From contig DYJU01000017.1 in assembly GCA_020722985.1 (NCBI GenBank), positions 1 to 34,943 of the forward strand: a DNA stretch of 34,943 nt. The letters run 5' to 3'. This DNA is from Candidatus Methylomirabilis sp. (GTDB taxonomy: Bacteria; Oederibacteriota; PGYV01; DYJU01). Positions 1-9,464 of the stretch are shown here, piece by piece (within the stretch, counting starts at the first letter, position 1; each line of letters opens with the position of its first letter). The position numbers and the translations under genes are program-made. Under the pieces are notes generated by a model. The model was not told the DNA's origin, did not search any database, and saw only the letters and a list, made by a program, of their open reading frames with translations.

Positions 1-71
1 AATATATAAATTATTTGATTCATATTAATAAAAAATGTAAAATAAGATATAAAAAATATAAGGATGAAATT

Positions 72-947
72 ATGGATATAGAAAATAAAAAATTAAAATG
101 GATTATGTGTAAAAATCCTGATTTGGACAATAAAAACTTTCCTTATATTTTATTTTTGGAAAAAAATCCAGGAAATTATATTTATTTAAAAACTCAAGAT
201 AAATGGCCAGCAACAGGAAAAAAAATTTTTTGTAAATATAAAGGGGAAATAAAAGAAGAAAATTTACCACAATTGGAAATAATAGAAACAAATTATATCA
301 CAACAATTCGCCAGTATGGAAAAAGATTAACAGTTATTCTTGATAGGAAAATAAAAAAAAGATGTTGGTTTATTTTTATTGAAAAAGAATATAAAACAAA
401 GCAGGGAAAATATTATCAGGTATTCTGGGATACGCAATCTTTTATAGTTTCAGAAAGACCCGGAGCATATATTTCAACAGGTGGTAAAAAAATTAAATTT
501 GATGAAATAATCATAGATATAAATGAAAAATATCCATATAAATTTGAAAATCAAAATATAAAAAGAGAAAAATTGGATGTCGGAGATTATGCTTTAAAAA
601 TAAATAATATGATAATTGCGGTGGTTGAAAGAAAAACTTTCAATGATTTTAAGACACAATTAAAAAAACTTGATGTGTTTAAGGCACAACTTTTAGAACT
701 TTCAAAATATAAATATAAAGCAGTTATTTCTGAAACTCCTTTTGCAGATTTTATGGATAATGATAAATTAAAGCATTATCCTGGTTATTTTGTTTCTGAG
801 GTAATTACCCAGTTGATGGTTGAGTTTAAAGATATTCAGTTTGTTTTTTTAAGTAACAGAAAAGTATCTCAGGAATGGTTATTCAGATGGTTTAAAAGAA
901 TTTTTATTTATGAGGTAAAAGAGAAAAATAATGAATTTAAAAATTGA
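72..947 (+). CDS. ERCC4-domain nuclease-like protein
   Basis: ORF 15..947. Contains LDVGDYALKINNMIIAVVERKTFNDF, matching the GD...ERKxxxD signature of ERCC4/XPF-type nucleases. ATG at 72 follows an AAGGA sequence and is a likelier start than 15. Confidence 0.7.
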   Translation: MDIENKKLKWIMCKNPDLDNKNFPYILFLEKNPGNYIYLKTQDKWPATGKKIFCKYKGEIKEENLPQLEIIETNYITTIRQYGKRLTVILDRKIKKRCWFIFIEKEYKTKQGKYYQVFWDTQSFIVSERPGAYISTGGKKIKFDEIIIDINEKYPYKFENQNIKREKLDVGDYALKINNMIIAVVERKTFNDFKTQLKKLDVFKAQLLELSKYKYKAVISETPFADFMDNDKLKHYPGYFVSEVITQLMVEFKDIQFVFLSNRKVSQEWLFRWFKRIFIYEVKEKNNEFKN

Positions 948-2739
948 TTTTAAAAGCAAAGAAAAATTTTTTATATTATTTTTTTTATTTGTAATTTTTT
1001 ATTTATATTTAAAAATTTTATATCCTGCCTTTGCCATAAATGATTCTCCCGAAACTATAACAGCAATTTATACTCTTGGAATTTCTCATCCGCCAGGATA
1101 TCCATTATATACTATGGCAGGTAAAATATTTTTAACCTTAAAAACAGGTAGCCCTGCTTTTAATTCTAATTTGTTTTCTTTAATTTTAGGTCTTTTTTCT
1201 CTTTTACTTTTGTTTTTTATATTAAAATATTTATATAAGGAAAGTTTGATAGTTTTTTCTGGTATTTTATTTTTTCCTTTTGTTTATGGTTTTTTAAAAG
1301 AAACCATACAGGCAAAAGGTGGTATTTATATTTTAAATCTTATTTTTTTAGAATTGATAATTCTTAATATACTCTGGCTTTTAAAAGAGTATTCTATAAA
1401 AAAAATATATTTATTGTTTTTTATATATACACTTTCTCTTTCAAATCACTGGCAGACAATGATTTTTTTTCTCCCTGTGATTATATATTTTTTTATAATT
1501 TATATAAAAAAAATAAATGCAAAAAATTATTTTTTTATTCTTTTTTTTATCTTTTCAGGAATTACACCATATATTTTTCTTTTAATAAGGGCATCTTCTG
1601 GTGTGGTATTAAATCATGGCGATCCTTCTAATTTTATAAATTTGATAAAACATATTTTAAGGATAAATTATTCAGGGGAATTTGCCAGTTTTAACAGATC
1701 AATATTATTTTTTCAAATAAAAGAATTTTTCTATGTTTGGACAGAAAGTTATGGAGTCTTAATTCTATTATTTTTTATTGAATTATTTTATGTTTTTAAA
1801 AATAAAGATAAAATTTTAATTATTTTGTTTTTATTTTTTTTAATAAATGTTTTAGCGGTTGTATTTTTTTTCAGGCGTCAACAGGATTCTTCGTGCTATT
1901 ATCTGCCAGCAATATTTGTTTCAGCAATATTTATATCGGGTTTTTTAAAAAATATTTTTAATATTGAAAAAAAACTAAAGGTTTTATCTTTTGCAATAAT
2001 TTTTTTAATTGCCATTTTAATTTTAATAAAAAATTATAGGTTTATGAATAATTCAAAAAATTTTTTGAGTTACGATTATATAAATAATATATACAAAACA
2101 ATAGATTCGGGTTCTATATATATTGGTTCTTCTGATTTTGATATAACCCCAATTTTTTATATGAAATATGTGTTAAAAAAAAGAAAGGATTTAAAAATAA
2201 TTTTTTTAAATTTTCTTTCTTTTGATTGGGGTGTAAAACAATTTAAAAAAGATTTTAAAGATTTTCAAGGAGAATTAGAATTAAAAAAATCAGGTAAAAA
2301 TATCATTAATATAATAAAATATTACTATGAGCATGCAAATATTTATGCTGGTTATAATTATGAAACAGTTCAAAAAATAAATATGCCGCATATACAGACA
2401 GGTTTAATAATGGCAACTGGTAAAAAAGTAAAAGAAAAGGTAAACATAAATTACTTTAAAATATATTCATATAGAGAAATTTTTAATAATAATTATAAAA
2501 AAACAGGAGATACTTTTAGATTGATTTCAAATTATGCTGGAAATATGGTAAACTATGGAAATGAATTTTTAAAAAATGGTAATTTGGATAAAGCGATTGA
2601 ACTTTATGAAAGTGCAGTTAAATTGCCTTTTAATAGATCAAAAAAGATATTTTATCATAATTTATATATTGCATATACAAAAAAAGGAGATTTAAAAAAG
2701 GCGCAGGAATATTATGAAAAAAAAGAAAGAACAAAATAA
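931..2739 (+). CDS. DUF2723-type multi-pass membrane glycosyltransferase-like protein with C-terminal TPR
   Basis: DSPETITAIYTLGISHPPGYPLYTMAGKIF is typical of DUF2723 proteins; many TM segments; C-terminal TPR-like NLDKAIELYESAVKLP...KKGDLKKAQEYYEK. Confidence 0.75.
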   Translation: MNLKIDFKSKEKFFILFFLFVIFYLYLKILYPAFAINDSPETITAIYTLGISHPPGYPLYTMAGKIFLTLKTGSPAFNSNLFSLILGLFSLLLLFFILKYLYKESLIVFSGILFFPFVYGFLKETIQAKGGIYILNLIFLELIILNILWLLKEYSIKKIYLLFFIYTLSLSNHWQTMIFFLPVIIYFFIIYIKKINAKNYFFILFFIFSGITPYIFLLIRASSGVVLNHGDPSNFINLIKHILRINYSGEFASFNRSILFFQIKEFFYVWTESYGVLILLFFIELFYVFKNKDKILIILFLFFLINVLAVVFFFRRQQDSSCYYLPAIFVSAIFISGFLKNIFNIEKKLKVLSFAIIFLIAILILIKNYRFMNNSKNFLSYDYINNIYKTIDSGSIYIGSSDFDITPIFYMKYVLKKRKDLKIIFLNFLSFDWGVKQFKKDFKDFQGELELKKSGKNIINIIKYYYEHANIYAGYNYETVQKINMPHIQTGLIMATGKKVKEKVNINYFKIYSYREIFNNNYKKTGDTFRLISNYAGNMVNYGNEFLKNGNLDKAIELYESAVKLPFNRSKKIFYHNLYIAYTKKGDLKKAQEYYEKKERTK

Positions 2740-3526
2740 AATAAAAATTTCAGTATGTATTATAACTAAAAACGAGGAAAAAATTTTACCCTGCTGTCTT
2801 TATTTTCTTTCATGGGTTGATGAGATTATTGTTGTTGATGGTGGGAGTTCAGATAAAACAGTAGAAATTGCTAAAAATTATGGGGCAAAAGTTTTTTATA
2901 AAAAATGGGAGGGGTATGCAAATCAGAAAAATTTTGCAATATCAAAGGCAAAAGGTGAATGGATTCTAAGTATAGATGCTGATGAAATTGTAAAAGATGA
3001 GTTAAAAAAAGAAATATTATCTGTTATAATACAGGATAATGAGATAAAAGGTTATTTTATTAAAAGAAAAAATTATTATTATGGGAAATTTATAAATTTT
3101 GGCGCATGTAAAAATGATTATCAGTTAAAATTATTTAAAAGAGGTTATGGCAAATATGAGGCAGCGCCTGTTCATGAAACGATAAAAATAAATGGCAAAA
3201 GCGGTTATTTGAAAAATTTTTTGTTGCATTATACTGCAGAAAGCATTCATAAACATATTGAAACAGTTAATAAATATACAGAATTAGAAGTTGAGGATTT
3301 AAAAAATAAAAATTATGTCCCAACAGGATATTCTATTTTATTAAAATGGTTTTTTATGTTTATAAAAAATTATTTTTTTAAAACTGGATTTTTAGATGGT
3401 TTAAAAGGATTAGTATATAATGTCATTTCTGCATGTTATATATTTATTAAAGAAATAAAATATTCAGAAAAATATGGGTTAAACAAAGTAAAATTTTTAA
3501 AAACAATATTTAAAAGGGCTAAATAA
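2714..3526 (+). CDS. Glycosyltransferase family 2 (LPS core/WaaE-like)
   Basis: ISVCIITKNEEKILPCCLYFLSWVDEIIVVDGGSSDKTVEIA and DADE motif. Confidence 0.85.
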   Translation: MKKKKEQNKIKISVCIITKNEEKILPCCLYFLSWVDEIIVVDGGSSDKTVEIAKNYGAKVFYKKWEGYANQKNFAISKAKGEWILSIDADEIVKDELKKEILSVIIQDNEIKGYFIKRKNYYYGKFINFGACKNDYQLKLFKRGYGKYEAAPVHETIKINGKSGYLKNFLLHYTAESIHKHIETVNKYTELEVEDLKNKNYVPTGYSILLKWFFMFIKNYFFKTGFLDGLKGLVYNVISACYIFIKEIKYSEKYGLNKVKFLKTIFKRAK

Positions 3527-3533
3527 AATAGAA

Positions 3534-5366
3534 TTATTTTAATAATGCCTTAAAAAAATCAGATGCTATCGGTGCTGCGACCTGCATCCCTTTGCCTTCT
3601 TCATCGCCTAAGATTGCAATTGCAAATTGTGGATCATCAGCAGGTGCAAAAGCAATAAACCAGGCATTAAGTTCTGATTTTCCGCCGGATGTGCCGGTTT
3701 TTCCGGCAATTTTTAAACCTTTTACTCTTGCTTTTCGACCAATTCCTTTTTCAACAACATCAATCATCATTGATTTTATTTTTTCTGCTGTTTGCGGAGA
3801 AATTGAGATTTTCAAAGGTTTTATTTCAGAAGAATAAATAAGTTTGCCGTTTATATTTCTTATTTCTTTTATTAAAAAAGGATTCATCATAACGCCTTTA
3901 TTTGCAACAGTTGCAGCAAGTAAAGCAGCGTGTAATGGTGTAATAAGATACTGTTTATTTTTATCAGGTGTTAATCCACAGGCATGCATTGCAAGTTCAT
4001 ATCTATCTTTATCATCAGGTGGGAATATAGATTTTTTAACAGGAATAGAAATTTTTTGATTTCTTAATTTATCATAAAAACCAATATCAAACTCAGTATT
4101 AAATCCAAATCTTATATTATACTCAGAAAGTTTAGGATATCCAATTGCAAAACCTAAAAAAGCAGCCCCTATGTTACAGGATGTTTCAATTGCTTCTTCT
4201 ATACTTGAAACTTTTCCATGTTTTTTCCAGCAAAAGAATGCTTTATTATCAAAAACAGTAGAACCTGCACATTTTACAGGAAAAATATTTTTTTCATTTA
4301 TACCCGACTCAAATGCAGCTGCAATTGTAATTATTTTTGCTATTGAACCAGGTTCATATAATTTATCAATTGCCCGGTTTAAGAATGGTTTATTTTTATT
4401 TGCTATTATTTTATAATAATATTGTGGATTATGAAGATTATTTGGTGAAAATACAGGTTGATTATAAAGTGCAAGTATTTCACCTGTTTTCGGATCCAAA
4501 ACAACAAAACTTCCTTTTCTCCAGCCCATTGCAGATGCAACAGATTTCTGGACTTTTGAATCTATTGTAAGATAAATTTTATTTCCGGGTATATAATCTT
4601 TTAAAAACTTTTCAATCCCTTCTACTTTATTTCTTTTTTCATCATTATAACCTGTTATATGTGCGGTTTTGCTATCTAACATATAAGTTCTTTTATTTTT
4701 TAAATCAATCAAATTATATCTTGCAAGTGGTTCTCCATTTCTATCAAATAAATAGTATATAGCGCCTTTGTTTTTATCATCTTCTGCCATAGCAAGATTT
4801 TTTTTGGCTGATGTAAATTTGGGATTATAAGTTAAAGATTTATTATAATAAATAATTGCTGTGTCAAGTTTTCCAAAAGCATGATAGCAGCATGCAAGTC
4901 CAAAAAGAGATTTATAATCAATAGAATAGAGTTTAAGCGCCTGAGTGAATTCGTATTCTGCTTGTTTATAAAGCCCTGCATTTAAATAATTTTCTCCGAA
5001 TTCTACATGTTTAATTGAATGGTTATATTTTAAATTTAAACTTAACGCTTCATTAAAATATTTTATTGCTTTATCAAAGTCTCCCTGTTTTAAATAAGTA
5101 GAACCTAATCCATCATAAGCAAGAGGGTTTTTAGGATTGAAATTTATTGCTTTGTTAAAATCCGAAATAGCATAATTTAATTTACCCTTTTTTAGGTTAT
5201 TTAACGCACTATTTATAAGTAATTGATATTTTAAATTTTTACTACCAAAATTAAAAAGTAAATATAATCCTATCAAAATAGCAATAATTATTAAAATTAA
5301 ATTAATCCTTTTCCTATTATAGTAATTTTTTGCTGACAAATGTGTAATAGGTTTATATTTGATCAT
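3534..5366 (-). CDS. Penicillin-binding protein transpeptidase with N-terminal TM and TPR repeats
   Basis: SxxK (YEPGSIAKI), SCN (ETSCNIGAAF) and KTGTSGG motifs; N-terminal TM followed by TPR-like repeats (AISDFNKAINFNPKNPLAYDGLGSTYLKQGDFDKAIKYFNEALSLN). Confidence 0.88.
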   Translation of the reverse strand: MIKYKPITHLSAKNYYNRKRINLILIIIAILIGLYLLFNFGSKNLKYQLLINSALNNLKKGKLNYAISDFNKAINFNPKNPLAYDGLGSTYLKQGDFDKAIKYFNEALSLNLKYNHSIKHVEFGENYLNAGLYKQAEYEFTQALKLYSIDYKSLFGLACCYHAFGKLDTAIIYYNKSLTYNPKFTSAKKNLAMAEDDKNKGAIYYLFDRNGEPLARYNLIDLKNKRTYMLDSKTAHITGYNDEKRNKVEGIEKFLKDYIPGNKIYLTIDSKVQKSVASAMGWRKGSFVVLDPKTGEILALYNQPVFSPNNLHNPQYYYKIIANKNKPFLNRAIDKLYEPGSIAKIITIAAAFESGINEKNIFPVKCAGSTVFDNKAFFCWKKHGKVSSIEEAIETSCNIGAAFLGFAIGYPKLSEYNIRFGFNTEFDIGFYDKLRNQKISIPVKKSIFPPDDKDRYELAMHACGLTPDKNKQYLITPLHAALLAATVANKGVMMNPFLIKEIRNINGKLIYSSEIKPLKISISPQTAEKIKSMMIDVVEKGIGRKARVKGLKIAGKTGTSGGKSELNAWFIAFAPADDPQFAIAILGDEEGKGMQVAAPIASDFFKALLK

Positions 5367-5393
5367 TTTTAATTTTCTCCTAAAAAAAAATTG

Positions 5394-5422
5394 TTGTAAA
5401 TAATAACATTTACAGTTATAAT
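5394..5422 (+). promoter_or_regulatory. Candidate sigma70-type promoter for cstA with possible operator half-sites
   Basis: TTGTAA (5394-5399), 17-nt spacer, TATAAT (5417-5422). TGTAAAT (5395-5401) inverted against ATTTACA (5408-5414), with a further ATTTACAA at 5421-5428. Confidence 0.5.
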
Positions 5423-5475
5423 TTACAATAAAAAAATTTTGTATATTTTTATAAAATAATTTTGAAGGAGGAAAA

Positions 5476-7059
5476 ATGGGAATACTTTTATTTTTGATTG
5501 CTTTTTTTCTTTTTGTAATTGCTTATTTTATTTACGGCAGGTATATAAGTAAAATTTTAAAAATAGATGATAAAAATTCTGTCCCTTCAAAAACAAAAAA
5601 TGATGGAGTTGATTATGTGCCGACAAATAGATTTGTTCTTCTTGGACATCATTTTGCTTCCATTGCAGGAGTGGGACCTATTGTTGGGCCGATTTTAGGT
5701 GCGACGTATGGCTGGTTACCTGCTTTTTTATGGATTGTTCTGGGAAGCATATTTTTGGGAGCAGTTCATGATTTTGTAACCCTTGTCATTTCAATAAGAA
5801 AAGAGGGCAAAACAATAGGCACTATAATAAAAGATTTTTTAGGGCAAGAAGGGAAATTGGTTTTTTTAATTTTTACATGGTTTACCTTAATTCTGGTAAT
5901 TGCTGTTTTTACAATAGTGGTTGCCAAAACTTTTGTTTCACATCCTGAAGCAGGAACTGCATCAATATTATTTTTACTGCTTGCACTCATTATGGGATAT
6001 TCAATATATGTGGCAAGAATAAATCTTGGAGTTGCTACCTTCATAGGGGTCATTTTGCTTTTTTTTAGTGTTTTTTTAGGAGTAAAATTTCCTTTAAAAT
6101 TTTCTTATAATATCTGGGTTATTTTACTCATTATTTATATATTTTTAGCATCTACAATGCCTGTATGGCTATTATTACAACCAAGAGATTATTTAAATTC
6201 TTTTTTGTTATATGTCATTTTATTGGGGGGGATTTTAGGTATATTTTTTTATAAACCAGATATAAAGTTAGAAGTGTTTACAGGATTTTATGATAAAAAT
6301 TTAGGATACTTATTTCCGGTTTTGTTTGTAACAATTGCCTGTGGGGCAATATCTGGATTTCATTCTCTGGTTTCATCTGGCACCAGTTCGAAACAGATAG
6401 ATAAAGAAAGTGATGCTCAATTTGTGGGTTATGGGGGCATGCTTTTAGAAGGTATTTTAGCAGTTCTTTCTTTAATTACAGCGGTTATGTTATTAAGAAA
6501 AGATTTTTTATCAGCGGTTAAAAATCCAATAGCATTATTTTCTAATGGGATGGGTAATATTTTAAATTCATTGGGAATTCCTTATGAATTTGCTGTTTCT
6601 TTTGCTGCGCTTGCAATAAGTGCCTTTGCATTAACATCCCTTGATACTGCGGTAAGGATAGGCAGATATACATTTCAGGAATTATTCGCTGATACAAAAA
6701 TTTCATTTTTGAAAAATAAATTTATTGCAGCATTTATTACTGTTATTAGTGGTTATTTATTTGCTTTTAATGAAAGTGGAGTAATGTCAATCTGGCCTGT
6801 ATTTGGTTCTGCAAATCAGATGCTTGCAGCTCTTGCTTTAATCACTGGAACTTTATTTCTTATTAATAATAAAATGGAGTATAAAATTACTTTAATTCCT
6901 GCAATTTTTATGTATTTAGTAACCTTAACAGCGTTAGGCAGTTTAGTTTACCAAAATTTAAAAGTAAATAACTTAAATTTAACTGTGATCGGTTCTATTT
7001 TATTTTTAATTGCCATTTATGTTGGTGTTCTTGTTTTTAAAAAAATAAAAAGTATCTAA
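5476..7059 (+). CDS. cstA: Carbon starvation protein CstA family transporter
   Basis: GRYISKILKIDD...FVLLGHHFASIAGVGPIVGPILGATYGWLPAFLWIVLGSIFLGAVHDF is the CstA signature; RBS AAGGAGG upstream. Confidence 0.9.
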   Translation: MGILLFLIAFFLFVIAYFIYGRYISKILKIDDKNSVPSKTKNDGVDYVPTNRFVLLGHHFASIAGVGPIVGPILGATYGWLPAFLWIVLGSIFLGAVHDFVTLVISIRKEGKTIGTIIKDFLGQEGKLVFLIFTWFTLILVIAVFTIVVAKTFVSHPEAGTASILFLLLALIMGYSIYVARINLGVATFIGVILLFFSVFLGVKFPLKFSYNIWVILLIIYIFLASTMPVWLLLQPRDYLNSFLLYVILLGGILGIFFYKPDIKLEVFTGFYDKNLGYLFPVLFVTIACGAISGFHSLVSSGTSSKQIDKESDAQFVGYGGMLLEGILAVLSLITAVMLLRKDFLSAVKNPIALFSNGMGNILNSLGIPYEFAVSFAALAISAFALTSLDTAVRIGRYTFQELFADTKISFLKNKFIAAFITVISGYLFAFNESGVMSIWPVFGSANQMLAALALITGTLFLINNKMEYKITLIPAIFMYLVTLTALGSLVYQNLKVNNLNLTVIGSILFLIAIYVGVLVFKKIKSI

Positions 7060-7075
7060 TTTTTAAGGAGTAATT

Positions 7076-9295
7076 ATGGATAAAAACAAACTTTTAAATC
7101 CTGCATTAACAGAAAATGCGCTGACAGTTTTAAAAAAAAGGTATTTTATTAAAAATGATAAAGGGAAACCAATAGAAACGGCAAGAGATTTGTTTTTCAG
7201 GGTTGCAGAAAATATAGCACAGGCAGATCTATTATATGATAAAACTGCTGATTTGAATAAAACTATTTTAGAATTTTACGAAATGATGGCTTCTCTTGAT
7301 TTTTTACCAAACTCTCCAACACTTATGAATGCTGGTAGGGATTTGCAGCAACTTGCTGCATGTTTTGTTTTGCCTGTTGAGGATTCAATAGAAGGTATAT
7401 TTGAAGCAGTAAAAAATGCAGCTTTAATTCATAAAAGCGGTGGTGGAACAGGTTTTTCATTTTCAAGATTAAGACCAAACAGGGATAAAGTTAAAACAAC
7501 AAACGGAGTATCATCAGGACCAGTTTCATTTATGAAAGTTTTTAATGCAGCGACAGAGGCAATAAAACAGGGGGGAACAAGACGCGGGGCTAACATGGGC
7601 ATACTTCGCATAGACCATCCTGATATAAGAGAATTTATAACATGCAAAGCAGATAACAGGGAAATTACTAATTTTAATATATCTGTTGCCTTAACAGAAG
7701 AATTTATGAAAATTTATAAAAATGATGGAAAATATAAATTGATAAACCCGAGGAATTCAGAAATTGTAGGAGAAGAAAGTGCAAAAGAAATTTTTGATAT
7801 GATAGTGCATTATGCATGGAAAAATGGCGATCCCGGGATTATTTTTATAGATAGAATAAATAAGGATAATCCAACACCTGAAATTGGAGATATAGAAGCA
7901 ACCAACCCCTGCGGTGAACAACCACTTTTGCCATATGAGGCATGTAATTTGGGCTCTATAAATCTTGCACATTTTGTCACAAAAGATAAAAAAGTAGATT
8001 ATGATAGATTAAAAGATGTTGTAAATAAAACGGTGCATTTTCTTGACAATGTAATTGATATGAGTAAATATCCTTTACAGAAAATTGATGAAATGGTTAA
8101 AGCAAACAGAAAAATAGGGCTTGGAATTATGGGATGGGCTGATATGTTAATACAGTTAGATATACCTTATGATTCAGATGAAGCAATAAAACTTGCAGAA
8201 AAAGTTATGGGATTTATTTATAAAAAAGCAGAAGAAACATCCAGAGAACTTGCTGAAAAAAGAGGAGTATTTCCTAATTTTGAAAAGTCAATTTATAAAA
8301 AACAAAACAAAAAACTAAGAAATGCAACATTAACAACTATCGCACCGACCGGAACATTAAGTATGATTGCAGGTTGTTCATCTGGTATAGAACCATTATT
8401 TGCAATTGCTTATACAAAAACTGTTATGGATAATGATAAATTACCTGAAATAAATTCTTTTTTTATAGAAAAACTTAAAGAGGCAGGAATTTATAGTAAT
8501 GATTTAATAAAAGAAGTGGCTGAAACAGGGAAAATAAATCACATAAAATCAATACCTGATAATATAAAAAGAATTTTTGTAACAGCACATGATATTACTC
8601 CTGAATGGCATATAAAAATGCAGGCAGCATTTCAAAAGTCAACAGATAATGCAGTATCAAAAACAGTAAATTTTAAAAATGAAGCAATCGAAGAAGATGT
8701 TAAAAAAGTTTATCTTCTTGCCTATGAACTCGGTTGCAAAGGAGTTACAATTTACAGAGATGGTTCAAGGGAAGAACAGGTTTTAACTCATTCAGTAATT
8801 TCAGAAGAAGGGAAAAAGCAGTTAGAACCGAGAAAAAGGCCAGAAGCAACTTATGGCAGAACAATAAAAATAAAAACAGGTTGTGGAAATTTATATGTAA
8901 CTATAAATGAAGATGATGAAGGGTTATGTGAAGTTTTTACTGCTATGGGTAAATCAGGTGGTTGCGCAGCGGCACAATCCGGTGCAATAAGCCGATTGAT
9001 ATCAGTTGCATTAAGGGCAGGGGTAAATCCAGAGGTAATAATAAAACATTTAAGGGGAACGAGGTGTCCTTCACCTGCATGGCAGGATGGTGGAATAGTG
9101 CTTTCCTGTCCTGATGCTATAGGTATAGCTCTTGAGAAATATCTGCATGAAAAAAGTGGAACAAAAGAAAAATTTAAAATAAATCATTACCGGGAAGAAA
9201 AATTTAATGAAAATTGTCCCGAATGCGGATCTACATTAGAGCATGAAGGCGGTTGCAATATTTGCAGGGTTTGCGGATATTCAAAATGTTTGTAA
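7076..9295 (+). CDS. nrdJ: Adenosylcobalamin-dependent (class II) ribonucleoside-diphosphate reductase
   Basis: FLPNSPTLMNAGRDLQQLAACFVLPVEDS, NPCGEQPLLPYEACNLGSINL, TSCPD-like C-terminal region and terminal CPECG...CRVCGYSKC zinc motif. Confidence 0.92.
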   Translation: MDKNKLLNPALTENALTVLKKRYFIKNDKGKPIETARDLFFRVAENIAQADLLYDKTADLNKTILEFYEMMASLDFLPNSPTLMNAGRDLQQLAACFVLPVEDSIEGIFEAVKNAALIHKSGGGTGFSFSRLRPNRDKVKTTNGVSSGPVSFMKVFNAATEAIKQGGTRRGANMGILRIDHPDIREFITCKADNREITNFNISVALTEEFMKIYKNDGKYKLINPRNSEIVGEESAKEIFDMIVHYAWKNGDPGIIFIDRINKDNPTPEIGDIEATNPCGEQPLLPYEACNLGSINLAHFVTKDKKVDYDRLKDVVNKTVHFLDNVIDMSKYPLQKIDEMVKANRKIGLGIMGWADMLIQLDIPYDSDEAIKLAEKVMGFIYKKAEETSRELAEKRGVFPNFEKSIYKKQNKKLRNATLTTIAPTGTLSMIAGCSSGIEPLFAIAYTKTVMDNDKLPEINSFFIEKLKEAGIYSNDLIKEVAETGKINHIKSIPDNIKRIFVTAHDITPEWHIKMQAAFQKSTDNAVSKTVNFKNEAIEEDVKKVYLLAYELGCKGVTIYRDGSREEQVLTHSVISEEGKKQLEPRKRPEATYGRTIKIKTGCGNLYVTINEDDEGLCEVFTAMGKSGGCAAAQSGAISRLISVALRAGVNPEVIIKHLRGTRCPSPAWQDGGIVLSCPDAIGIALEKYLHEKSGTKEKFKINHYREEKFNENCPECGSTLEHEGGCNICRVCGYSKCL

Positions 9296-9323
9296 AAATG
9301 AATAATAGAATAGGTTAAATGAT

Positions 9324-9348
9324 AAATTAATCACCAAATTATTAATTT
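9324..9348. repeat. Inverted repeat (8-bp stem) in the nrdJ-deaminase intergenic region
   Basis: AAATTAAT-CACCAAATT-ATTAATTT followed by TT; may be a weak terminator for nrdJ. Confidence 0.3.
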
Positions 9349-9464
9349 TTAAAAGTTAAAAAATGTAATATAAAAAAATTTTATGATAAAGCAAAGGCAA
9401 AAAAATCTTGATTTATATAAAATAATAAAGGATAATTTATAAAATTTTTAGTGGAGGAAATTTT

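Noticed and set aside
3592-4570. Four + strand ORFs opposite the PBP gene
   Set aside because: Fully antisense to a well-supported CDS; typical shadow ORFs.
7060-7075. Cobalamin riboswitch or NrdR box expected upstream of nrdJ
   Set aside because: Only 16 nt separate cstA and nrdJ, leaving no room for a riboswitch; no NrdR-box palindrome seen.
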